Both the position numbers and the translations under genes were made by a program. This document shows positions 8,335-16,271 of a DNA stretch of 64,000 nt, piece by piece; positions within the stretch are counted from its first letter, which is position 1; each line of letters begins with the position of its first letter. Location: assembly GCF_009932435.1 (NCBI RefSeq), contig NZ_BJOU01000017.1:186001-250000 (forward strand). The letters run 5' to 3'. The stretch is from Gordonia crocea (GTDB taxonomy: Bacteria > Actinomycetota > Actinomycetes > Mycobacteriales > Mycobacteriaceae). The notes under the pieces were generated by a model, which saw nothing but the letters and a program-made list of their open reading frames with translations, did no database searches and was not told the origin of the DNA.

Positions 8335-9050
8335 TCCACCTCGAATCGGACCATTAGGTTGTGGTCGAGTAACTCCGCGAACGGTTTCGGTTCGTCTGGT
8401 TCGTCGTACCGGTAGACCGCCACGCCCGTGGCGGTGGGCAGATCCGGCGAAATGCAGAGGCGGACACCGCTATAGGTCTCGGTGATCACGAGCAAACGGT
8501 CGGCCGGCGGTGCCCCCTCCCAGTCACCCTCGTCGGCGTCGTACTCCAGCGCCGCCGCGAGCGTGCCCAGTCCAGCGACGGCCGGAAGGCCGAACGACCG
8601 CTCGTCGGGTGCGGTGAAGGCACCGTGTACACCGCGGTAGAAGTCGATGACCGCTGCCGGCGCGGCCGACCACAGCTCCGGCTCGGCCGGCTGCAGTTCG
8701 GGGGTTGGCGGCGCGCCGACCCACACGGCCGGGACGCGCACCCCCGGGTCATCGGCATCGAGTCCGGCGCGATCGACGTACTCCACCGCGTAGACCAGAA
8801 CCGGCTCGCCGGCCCGTTCGCCGACCCAGACATCGGTCAGCGATTCCTGCAGGACCGCCCAGAAGCCGGGCATCACCTCGGCCACACCGGTCTGCCACAA
8901 GGCCAGTGCCGCGGCGACCCGCTCGCCGGGAGTCGAGCCCACGGCGACGGTGCGCCAGCGCGCCGGGACCGACGGCGACTCGGCCGCCACCCGTGTCACC
9001 GGTCGCCCACGGCTGAACTGCGCCTCTAACTCGACGTCGGAAATACTCAT
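8331..9050 (-). CDS. Uncharacterised protein, candidate immunity protein (SMI1/KNR4-like?)
   Basis: A 239-residue soluble protein with no signal peptide or membrane segment. It is acidic and Trp/Pro-rich, with a C-terminal part (LLVITETYSGVRLCISPDL, then FAELLDHNLMVRFEVE) that loosely recalls SUKH/SMI1-KNR4 immunity proteins. The resemblance is weak. The context is stronger: it overlaps the secreted HNH nuclease gene by 4 nt at its start and the membrane-protein gene by 4 nt at its end. A cytoplasmic protein coupled to a secreted nuclease is what a cognate inhibitor would look like. It could equally be an unrelated conserved protein. Confidence 0.6.
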   Translation of the reverse strand: MSISDVELEAQFSRGRPVTRVAAESPSVPARWRTVAVGSTPGERVAAALALWQTGVAEVMPGFWAVLQESLTDVWVGERAGEPVLVYAVEYVDRAGLDADDPGVRVPAVWVGAPPTPELQPAEPELWSAAPAAVIDFYRGVHGAFTAPDERSFGLPAVAGLGTLAAALEYDADEGDWEGAPPADRLLVITETYSGVRLCISPDLPTATGVAVYRYDEPDEPKPFAELLDHNLMVRFEVE

Positions 9051-10009
9051 ATCTCGATCCCCAAACTCTCCAGAATCTGTTTAATGATCTCGGTCAATTG
9101 GGCCACCACGCGCAGTTCGAGTTCTTGCTGCTCCTGCACCCAGTTCGGATCCGCCCCGGTGACGACCGCCGCCTCCCCGGCCTGCTTGGACCGGTTGGCC
9201 TTCGGGGACAACCATTGCAGGTTCATCGGCGAATGGGCCACCTGGTACATGTAGCGCGGCGGCAGCTTGACAAAGCCTGGAATGTAGAACAGCCGGGCCA
9301 GCGGAACGATGTGATCGGCCTCCACCTTGGGAGTGCCGTCGTCATTGGTCCCGATGGTCCGACCATCCTCGGGCGGATACGCCGGATCGGGCGACTCCGC
9401 CTCCGGCCAGTTCTTTGATTGCAGTGCGATATTGCCGAGCTGCTTCTGATCCGGCGCGGTGTCACGCAGCGCCTCGTACAGCGGGCGGCCCGGTTCCCAC
9501 ACCTTCGTCTTCGCGTTGCCCTTGATGGCCGGATACGACGGGGGCGCCTGCCCGTTGAGCGCCGCCTGTCCTCGTTTGAGCCGATCCTCGGTTTGCGGCT
9601 TTGGTTTCATCAGCTTCCCGCCAGCCGACAACCGATTTGTGGCGGCCGCACAGGAGCCGAGATTGGCCATCGCCGCATTCTTCTTGGCGTTCAGCGCGGC
9701 CGCCTCCTGGTCATAGGCGGTGGCGGCGGCCTGCTGTTGGGGAACGATGAAGTGGTGGGGTTTGGCGTTGTGGACCTTGATCTCGACTGCAACGCCCTGC
9801 ACTGTCGAGACCTGCACCGGGCAGGACTCGACCAAAGCCGGCGGCGGGGCGGCCGCACCCGGATCCGCCCGGACCTCGGCCGCGCCGAACGGGCCGCCGG
9901 CAATGGTGATCGCGGCGAGGGCGACCACCATCCCCCTCGACCACCGTGCCCGCCAGCGCCGACCCGGTTCCGTTGACGGGGTGGTTCGAACGGCCGGTTC
10001 GGTTCGCAC
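9047..10009 (-). CDS. Secreted HNH-type nuclease, probable toxin
   Basis: A 320-residue protein. A basic N-region (RRWRARWSR) and hydrophobic stretch form a signal peptide with probable cleavage after Ala48 (AEVRA-D). The mature N-terminal region has two cysteines (C63, C120) that could form a disulfide. The C-terminal nuclease has EADHIVPLARL with His233, then HSPMNLQWLSPKANRSK with Asn263, Asn272 and Lys275, the H-N-N/K arrangement of HNH endonucleases. Established HNH enzymes cut DNA or RNA with a divalent metal. Export plus a coupled downstream gene suggests an antibacterial or scavenging nuclease. It heads a three-gene operon. Fold assignment is solid by motif; toxin role is inferred. 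Confidence 0.8.
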   Translation of the reverse strand: MRTEPAVRTTPSTEPGRRWRARWSRGMVVALAAITIAGGPFGAAEVRADPGAAAPPPALVESCPVQVSTVQGVAVEIKVHNAKPHHFIVPQQQAAATAYDQEAAALNAKKNAAMANLGSCAAATNRLSAGGKLMKPKPQTEDRLKRGQAALNGQAPPSYPAIKGNAKTKVWEPGRPLYEALRDTAPDQKQLGNIALQSKNWPEAESPDPAYPPEDGRTIGTNDDGTPKVEADHIVPLARLFYIPGFVKLPPRYMYQVAHSPMNLQWLSPKANRSKQAGEAAVVTGADPNWVQEQQELELRVVAQLTEIIKQILESLGIEI

Positions 10010-10251
10010 GTCGATCTCCTCGGTTCAGGTCGCGAGCGGCGCCCGCGGGGTGAGCCCGGCAAACGCTACGCCCGATCCCGCCGCGGCATCGCCGCCGTTA
10101 AGTCGGATAGCCGACGCCGCCGCGACGGCAGAACCTGTTGTCCACAGATGGTTTGCCGACCACCGGAGACGTCGGAAACCAGTCGGACCGCCGTTAGCCG
10201 ACATATGGCACACCCCGCGAGTGCTGCTTAGGTCCGTTAAGGGTCACCGGC

Positions 10252-10257
10252 TACCCT
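10252..10257 (+). promoter_or_regulatory. Probable -10 box
   Basis: TACCCT lies 8 nt before the GTG at 10266 with no ribosome site, suggesting a leaderless or very short leader transcript. Confidence 0.3.
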
Positions 10258-10265
10258 GACACGTT

Positions 10266-12452
10266 GTGACTGTGAGCTCGACGACGACGGCCGCCGGCGG
10301 TCCCTCCGGGGAACCCGGCTCGAAACCGTCGGGCGGCAAGCCCATCGCCTACCGCCACGACCTGGATGGATTGCGCGGATTGGCGATTGCGTTGGTCGCG
10401 ATCTTCCACGTCTGGTTCGGCCGCGTCTCCGGCGGCGTCGACGTCTTCCTCACCCTGTCCGGGTACTTCTTCGTCGCCTCGCTGCTCAAGCACGTCACCG
10501 CCACCAACCCGAGCACGGCGACCTGGCGCGAGGCGCTCAACCCGTGGCCGCGGTTGTCGCGCCTGCTGCGCCGCCTGCTCCCGGCGCTCTACCTGGTGCT
10601 GGCCGGCGTCGTCCTGCTCTGCTGGCAACTGATGCCCAGCACCCGCCTCGGCCCGCTCGGCCAAGAGGTGATCGCCTCGGCGCTGTACTACCAGAACTAC
10701 CTCCTGGCCCTGAACTCGCAGAACTACGGCGCCGCCACGTCGGCCGCCAGCCCGATGCAGCACCTGTGGTCGATGTCGATGCAGGGCCAATTCTTCTTCG
10801 CCACCCTGTTCGCCGCACTCGCCCTCGGCGGTTTGCTCAAGTTCGCCGCCCGCTTCGACCGCCGGTTCGGCGATCCGAAGACGATCCGCGTGATCTTCGG
10901 CGTCTGCCTGTTGGCCGTGGCGCTGCTGTCCTTCGCGTGGGCGAACTATCGCCACGCGGTCAACCAGCCGGTCAACTACTACGACACCCTGGCCCGACTG
11001 TGGGAACCGCTGGCCGGAGCCCTCCTGGCGATCTGGATGCCGAAGCTGGTGATGAGCCGCGCCGTGCGCAACACCCTCACCATCGTCGCCCTCCTGCTGA
11101 TCATCACATCGGGGTGGTGGATCCAGGGCGTCCAGGAGTACCCCGGCGCCCTGGCCCTGGTCCCCGCCGGTTCCACCCTGCTGATCATCTGGACCGGCTC
11201 GGCGGCCACCCGCCCGGCCACCGCCCCCGCCATCGACGTCCACGACAACCGTGACGTCAACGGCCTCATGGCGCAGCCGTCAATGATGTGGCTGGGCAAC
11301 ATCGCCTACTCGCTCTACCTCATCCACTGGCCGCTGCTGATCTTCTTCCTCACCTGGCGCATCAAGGACAAGGCGACCTTCGCCGAGGGCACCGCCATCC
11401 TGGCCGTGTCGGTGTTGCTGGCCTGGCTGGTCACCCGCTACGTGGAGACGCCGCTGCGGGCCGGACGCGGACTCGACTTCTCCAAGCAGTATCGGCGCAT
11501 CCTCGTCGTCGGCCTGGTCATCGTCACCATCGTCGCGGGCACCACGTCGGCGGTCTGGGTCCAACGCCAAAAGAACCTGCACGTGGACACGATGAACCTC
11601 GACCCGCGGTTGTACCCGGGCGGGCTGGCGTTCCTGTGGGGCGTGCCGGCGCCGCACGTCCCGCCGCAACCCGAGCTCGGCGCGGCCTACATGGACCGCG
11701 GCCCGACGTGGGACAACCCGCCGAACCAGAAGATCACCAGTTGGAACGACGACACCGTGAGGGTGGGCGTCTTCGGCGACACGACGGCGACGCGCACGAT
11801 CGCGGTCGCCGGCGGATCGCACGCCGACATGTGGATCCCCGCCCTCGACGTCCTGGGCCGCAAGCACCACTTCCGGGTGACCACCTACGTCAAGGTCGGC
11901 TGCGCGCTGGTCAAGACGCACGTGTTCAAGTGGTACGGAAAGGAACGCCCCGACTGCAACCGGTGGGCCGCCAAGGTCATGAAGCAGTTGGCGCAGGACA
12001 AACCCGACGTGGTCTTCACCAACAGCACACGCCCCACCGAGGAAGAGGACCACCGTCCGGGCGACTACGTGCCGCACGACTACGTCGAGATCTTCGACGA
12101 CTTCACGGCCCGCGGCCAGAAGGTGATCGCCATGCGCGATACCCCGTGGACCCATCTGGAGAACGACTGGAACCCGCCGGAATGCCTCGCCACCGGCCGC
12201 AAGCCGCAGGTCTGCGGGGTCAAACAATCCGTTGCGCTCGCGCCGACCGACCCGGCGAAGACCATTGCCGCCCAGTTCCCCGGCATCACCTTCCTCGACT
12301 ACACGAAGGCGGTGTGCCAGGACGGGTACTGCCCGGCCATCGTCGGCAACATCCTGGTCTACCGCGACACCCACCACTTCACCGCCACGTTCGCCCGCAG
12401 CCTGGCGCCCGCACTCGAGAAGGATCTGCGCAAGAGCCTGCACTGGTGGTGA
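10266..12452 (+). CDS. Acyltransferase-3 membrane protein with C-terminal SGNH domain (OafA/OatA type)
   Basis: A 728-residue protein. About residues 20-430 form the acyltransferase-3 domain with roughly ten transmembrane helices and the catalytic-region His in AIFHVWFGR. A C-terminal extracytoplasmic SGNH-hydrolase-like domain contains AGGSHADMW (block I-like) and a DTHHFTATFA segment carrying the terminal Asp/His pair. Such two-domain proteins O-acetylate cell-wall polymers or glycans, the membrane domain moving the acyl group out and the SGNH domain transferring it. The target here is unknown (peptidoglycan, arabinogalactan or a glycolipid). GTG start. A second acyltransferase gene follows 155 nt downstream. 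Confidence 0.88.
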   Translation: MTVSSTTTAAGGPSGEPGSKPSGGKPIAYRHDLDGLRGLAIALVAIFHVWFGRVSGGVDVFLTLSGYFFVASLLKHVTATNPSTATWREALNPWPRLSRLLRRLLPALYLVLAGVVLLCWQLMPSTRLGPLGQEVIASALYYQNYLLALNSQNYGAATSAASPMQHLWSMSMQGQFFFATLFAALALGGLLKFAARFDRRFGDPKTIRVIFGVCLLAVALLSFAWANYRHAVNQPVNYYDTLARLWEPLAGALLAIWMPKLVMSRAVRNTLTIVALLLIITSGWWIQGVQEYPGALALVPAGSTLLIIWTGSAATRPATAPAIDVHDNRDVNGLMAQPSMMWLGNIAYSLYLIHWPLLIFFLTWRIKDKATFAEGTAILAVSVLLAWLVTRYVETPLRAGRGLDFSKQYRRILVVGLVIVTIVAGTTSAVWVQRQKNLHVDTMNLDPRLYPGGLAFLWGVPAPHVPPQPELGAAYMDRGPTWDNPPNQKITSWNDDTVRVGVFGDTTATRTIAVAGGSHADMWIPALDVLGRKHHFRVTTYVKVGCALVKTHVFKWYGKERPDCNRWAAKVMKQLAQDKPDVVFTNSTRPTEEEDHRPGDYVPHDYVEIFDDFTARGQKVIAMRDTPWTHLENDWNPPECLATGRKPQVCGVKQSVALAPTDPAKTIAAQFPGITFLDYTKAVCQDGYCPAIVGNILVYRDTHHFTATFARSLAPALEKDLRKSLHWW

Positions 12453-12507
12453 TCGACATCGCCGCGCAAAACACTTCGTCAACCTAAACAGTTCAGGTGG
12501 CTCCCAG

Positions 12508-12527
12508 GTTCACCCGTTAAGGTGAAC
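12508..12527. terminator. Inverted repeat, possible terminator
   Basis: GTTCACC (12508-12514) and GGTGAAC (12521-12527) form a perfect 7-bp stem with a 6-nt loop, followed after 8 nt by a run of five T. It lies between two acyltransferase genes and could be a weak terminator or an operator for the second gene. Confidence 0.35.
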
Positions 12528-12607
12528 AGATGTCTTTTTCGCGGCCATGCGCCGCGGGCGACGCCGGATCACCGGGCGTTGCCACGCAATCTCTGAGGGG
12601 TTCAGCG

Positions 12608-13996
12608 ATGACCAGCACGACGGCCACGCGGGTTTCCGCGCGCGACGACGCCGTGTCCGACGCTGCGCCGAAACCGAAGGCGAAGCGCTCTTACCTGCAC
12701 CATCTGGATTTGATCCGGGCGACCACCTTCGCCTTGGTGATCTTCATCCACGTCCTCACCCAGACGACCGACGAGGTCAACAGCGTCGGGGTGTCCACCA
12801 CCGGGCTGTTCCTGCACTTCACGCGGAACATGTTCTTCGCGCTGACCGGCTTTGTGCTGACCTACCAGTACTTCGGTCGGCAGGACTTCTCCACCTGGTC
12901 GTTCTGGCGGCGGCGCATCAAGCTCGTCCTGTACCCCTACGTCATCTTCACGACGATCTATTTCGCGGTGAAGATCCTGCTTCCCCAGGGACGTCTCTCC
13001 GGCGACACGAAGGCGCTCGGCGGCTACCTGTGGGGCGGGCTGACCGGCTCCTCGTCGTTCCGCGACTTCCCGGCCGGCATCACCGGCACCCTCAAGGAGC
13101 TGGGTTGGAACCTGGGCTGGGGCCTGGGCGGCGGCGGGTTCCACATGTACTTCCTGTTCGTGATGGTCCAGGTGTACCTGCTCTTCCCACTGGTGCTCTG
13201 GCTGCTGCAGGTCACCAAGGGCTATCACGCCGCGCTGCTGGGCGCCGCCTTCGTCACGCAGATCTTTATCACCGTCACCATCACCCACTGGCTTCCGACG
13301 ACCAGCCCGTGGTGGCACCACTACGCGACCTTCATCCCGTATCAGTTCTTCCTGTTCTACGGGGCGGTGGCCGCGGTCCATCGCGATGCGATTACCCGGG
13401 CGATCACCGGGCCGAACGCGCGCTATGTGGGCGCCGGCCTCGTCGTCGCCCTGATCGGCACCGCGACCTACGCTTTGCTCGCGTTCCGCGAGCGGTTGGC
13501 GAACTCGGACCTCCCCCCGAATGCTTCGGCGGGCGCCTTCGAACCGACCCTGCTGCCGTTCCTCGTCACCGCCATCGCCTGCCTATTCACGGTGGCCCTG
13601 CTCTGGGGCGAACGCTGGCGCGAGCACACGCCGCGCTTCGCGCGTTTCGTCTCCTTCGCGTCCAACCGCAGTTTCGGCGTCTTCCTCGTCCACGTCCTGG
13701 TGCTCTACTTCGTCCTCGGAATGCTGCCGCACGGGGAGAACGCCTGGCTCATCCGCACGCTGCCGCAGCCGCTGGGCACCGCCGTGGCCTACCTGTTGAC
13801 GCTCGTCGGTTCGATCCTGCTCGTCGAGCTGCTGCGCCGCCTGCCCGGCTCGCTGTACCTCACCGGGCGCGAGCGGCTCCCACTGCCGGCGCTGCGCCTC
13901 CCCAAGCGCAAGCCCGCGGCACCCGCGGAGTCCCAGGCGTCAGCGGTCACTTCGGGGTCCCGGGCGTCAGAACCGACAACAGCGCCCTCGGCCTAG
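12608..13996 (+). CDS. Acyltransferase-3 family integral membrane protein
   Basis: A 462-residue polytopic membrane protein with about ten hydrophobic segments and the acyltransferase-3 opening HHLDLIRATTFALVIFIHVL (His near residue 50). There is no SGNH domain, unlike its upstream neighbour. It probably transfers an acyl group onto an envelope glycan or lipid. The ATG at 12608 is preferred because GAGGGG lies 7 nt upstream; an in-frame ATG at 12530 gives a 26-residue extension with no ribosome site. The C-terminal tail is Pro/Ala/Ser-rich. The 3' end overlaps the convergent DUF218 gene by 50 nt. Confidence 0.85.
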   Translation: MTSTTATRVSARDDAVSDAAPKPKAKRSYLHHLDLIRATTFALVIFIHVLTQTTDEVNSVGVSTTGLFLHFTRNMFFALTGFVLTYQYFGRQDFSTWSFWRRRIKLVLYPYVIFTTIYFAVKILLPQGRLSGDTKALGGYLWGGLTGSSSFRDFPAGITGTLKELGWNLGWGLGGGGFHMYFLFVMVQVYLLFPLVLWLLQVTKGYHAALLGAAFVTQIFITVTITHWLPTTSPWWHHYATFIPYQFFLFYGAVAAVHRDAITRAITGPNARYVGAGLVVALIGTATYALLAFRERLANSDLPPNASAGAFEPTLLPFLVTAIACLFTVALLWGERWREHTPRFARFVSFASNRSFGVFLVHVLVLYFVLGMLPHGENAWLIRTLPQPLGTAVAYLLTLVGSILLVELLRRLPGSLYLTGRERLPLPALRLPKRKPAAPAESQASAVTSGSRASEPTTAPSA

Positions 13997-14567
13997 CCAA
14001 CAGCGTCTCGCGCACGTGGTTGCGCACGATGGTCCACCCGGCACAGTCCGGACAGGCCGCCGCGACGCCGGTCGGGTCCGGCCCGTACGCCCGACACAGC
14101 GCGATCGCCCGGTCCAGGTGGAAGTCCTGGGTCACCACCACCACCCGCGACAACCCGAACTCGGTTCGCGCCCGGACACAGCTGCGCGCCGTGTCGTATC
14201 CGGCCGGGTCGTCGCGAATCGCCGACGACGGGATCCCGGCCGCCTCCAGATACGCGCGCATGACCGCCGTCTCGCTGCCCAGCCGCGCCGCACCGTTGCC
14301 GGAATTGAGGATCTGCGACACCCGCCCGGAGCGGTACAGGGCCACCGCGGTATCCAGCCGGGCGCGCACGTAATCACCGGGTTCGCCGTCGCTGACCTTC
14401 GCGCCGAGGACCAGGGCGGTCGACCCGGGCGGGACCGCATCCGCGTCGACCACCCGTCCGCGCGCGGCGACGTAGACCCATGTCGCCGAGGCCGCCACCA
14501 CCGCCTCGGCGAGGATCGCCACGACGAGGATCAGGCGCGCCACCGGCCCCATCCGCGCATTGTCCAC
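13947..14567 (-). CDS. DUF218 (SanA/ElyC/YdcF-like) membrane-anchored protein
   Basis: A 206-residue protein with one N-terminal membrane helix (LILVVAILAEAVVAASATWV) and an extracytoplasmic DUF218 domain: ALVLGAKVSDGEPGDYVRARLDTA (short: ALVLGAKV), QILNSGNGA, ETAVMRAYLEAAGI, DTARSCVRA and VVVVTQDFHLDRA. Members in E. coli (SanA, ElyC) affect envelope integrity; the enzymatic role is unsettled. GTG at 14567 is chosen for a GGTGGGCGG stretch upstream; ATG at 14552 is an alternative. Convergent overlap of 50 nt with the upstream acyltransferase and divergent from WS/DGAT. Confidence 0.8.
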   Translation of the reverse strand: MDNARMGPVARLILVVAILAEAVVAASATWVYVAARGRVVDADAVPPGSTALVLGAKVSDGEPGDYVRARLDTAVALYRSGRVSQILNSGNGAARLGSETAVMRAYLEAAGIPSSAIRDDPAGYDTARSCVRARTEFGLSRVVVVTQDFHLDRAIALCRAYGPDPTGVAAACPDCAGWTIVRNHVRETLLARPRALLSVLTPGTPK

Positions 14568-14669
14568 CCGCCCACCGTACGGTGATGCGCGGCACTCGGT
14601 AACGCCCACGCCGCGACGGCCGATGTAGTTAGTCTGAGCCGACACCCGCCTCACGAAGGGAAATCTCCG

Positions 14670-16115
14670 ATGCAGTACATGCCGGTCACCTCGTCGATGT
14701 TTCTGATCGCGGAGACGCGCGAACAACCGATGCATGTGGGCGGTTTACAGCTGTTCATCCCGCGCGACGGACAGACTGCCGACGAACTCGCCGACGAGGT
14801 CATCGAGGCTTTCCACCGGGATATCGCGATCAGCGAACTCTTCCGCCGACGCCCGGCGCAACCGTTCAGCGTGGTCGGGTCGCTGGCCTGGAGCGTGGAC
14901 GACGACATCGACCTGCACTACCACGTGCGGCGCATCGCCCTGCCCAAGCCCGGACGCATCCGCGAGCTGTTCCACTACGTCTCGCTGCACCACTCGACGC
15001 TGCTGGACCGGTCCCGGCCGATGTGGGAGGCCCACGTCATCGAAGGCCTGGCCGATGGCCGACTCGCGCTCTACACCAAGGTGCACCACTCCCTCGTCGA
15101 CGGCGTCACGGCGCTACGGCTGCTCGAGCGGGCCCTGTCCGCGGACCCCGACGACCGCACCGGCACCGCCCCGTGGGACGCCGCGTTGAAGAAGCGGAAG
15201 ACCGCGGCGAGCGCCGAACTCGATGCGTTGCCGCCGGCCCCGGTGGCCGACCCGCCGCCGGGGGGCGGCTTGCTCGACGGGTTGCGCAAGGGGATCGGTG
15301 CCGCCGCCGATGTCGCCGGCCAAGTCGCCGGAATGGTCCCGGCGGCCGGGCAGGTGGCGTGGAAGGCGTTGCGCGACGACGACTTCGTCTCCCCCGGCTA
15401 CTTCGCACCCCGGTCCATCCTCGACGTCCCGATCGGCAGCGCCCGACGCTTCGCCGCCGACCAGTGGTCGATCACGCGGCTGCGGGCCGTCGCCGACGTC
15501 CTGGACGTCACCCTCAACGACATCGTCCTGGCCATGTGCAGTTCAGCCCTGCGCTCCTACCTCGTCGAGCAGAACGCCCTTCCGCCGGACCCACTGATCG
15601 CCATGGTGCCGGTGTCGATGCACGTCGGCGCCAACCACGACGGCAACGCGGTGAGCGCGGTGATGGCCAACCTGGCGACCAACGATCCCGACCCGGAGTC
15701 GCGACTGAAGACCCTGGTCGCCTCGATGCAGGCCAGCAAGAACGTGATCCGCGGTCTGCGCCCGCTCCAGGCGCTGGCGCTCGGCGCCGCGACGATCGCC
15801 CCGTTGGCGTTCATGAGCATCCCCGGGTTCGTCAGCTACACCCCGCCGCAGTTCAACCTGATCATCTCGAACGTCCCCGGCCCCAAGCAGGACATGTATT
15901 GGAACGGCGCGCGGCTCGACGGGGTGTACCCGGTGTCGATCGTCACCTCCGGCAATGCGCTGAACATCACCATTACCTCCGCCGCCGACCACATCGGATT
16001 CGGCCTCATCGGCGCCCGCGCCCAGCTGCCGAGTCTGCAGCGCCTGCTGGACTACCTGGAGGACGGATTGGTCGAGCTGGAAGGTGTTGCGCAGGTCACC
16101 GACCAGCGAAGTTAG
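14670..16115 (+). CDS. Wax ester synthase / diacylglycerol O-acyltransferase (WS/DGAT)
   Basis: A 481-residue acyl-CoA:alcohol/diacylglycerol acyltransferase of the actinobacterial Tgs family, making storage wax esters or triacylglycerol. The catalytic motif HHSLVDG is at about residues 139-145 and the C-terminal DUF1298 domain carries NLIISNVPGPK and the Pro-Gly-rich end region. The length is typical. AAGGGA lies upstream of the ATG. Neighbouring acyltransferases point to a lipid/envelope locus, but each gene seems separately expressed. Confidence 0.93.
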   Translation: MQYMPVTSSMFLIAETREQPMHVGGLQLFIPRDGQTADELADEVIEAFHRDIAISELFRRRPAQPFSVVGSLAWSVDDDIDLHYHVRRIALPKPGRIRELFHYVSLHHSTLLDRSRPMWEAHVIEGLADGRLALYTKVHHSLVDGVTALRLLERALSADPDDRTGTAPWDAALKKRKTAASAELDALPPAPVADPPPGGGLLDGLRKGIGAAADVAGQVAGMVPAAGQVAWKALRDDDFVSPGYFAPRSILDVPIGSARRFAADQWSITRLRAVADVLDVTLNDIVLAMCSSALRSYLVEQNALPPDPLIAMVPVSMHVGANHDGNAVSAVMANLATNDPDPESRLKTLVASMQASKNVIRGLRPLQALALGAATIAPLAFMSIPGFVSYTPPQFNLIISNVPGPKQDMYWNGARLDGVYPVSIVTSGNALNITITSAADHIGFGLIGARAQLPSLQRLLDYLEDGLVELEGVAQVTDQRS

Positions 16116-16250
16116 GTAAGCCTGGGAGGCGCAACACCGGGTCGAGGAACTACCGTATTCACGACAGTATGTAGTACCCGCCACGCGGCGCGCGTCCGCT
16201 TCTGCCAGTCCCTGGGCGCGACGCCCCGCAGGGTGGGTTACGCACCTACG

Positions 16251-16271
16251 AAAGGCGAGGTGACATCGTTG
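16251..16271 (+). promoter_or_regulatory. Ribosome binding site deciding a TTG start
   Basis: AAAGGCGAGG (16251-16260) lies 8 nt before TTG at 16269. This favours TTG over the in-frame GTG at 16233, which has no ribosome site. Confidence 0.6.

Noticed and set aside
16107-16130. Possible second iron box (TTAGGTAAGCCT) at the end of the WS/DGAT gene
   Set aside because: Only about 10 of 19 bases match the IdeR consensus and it sits on a stop codon about 150 nt from the next start.
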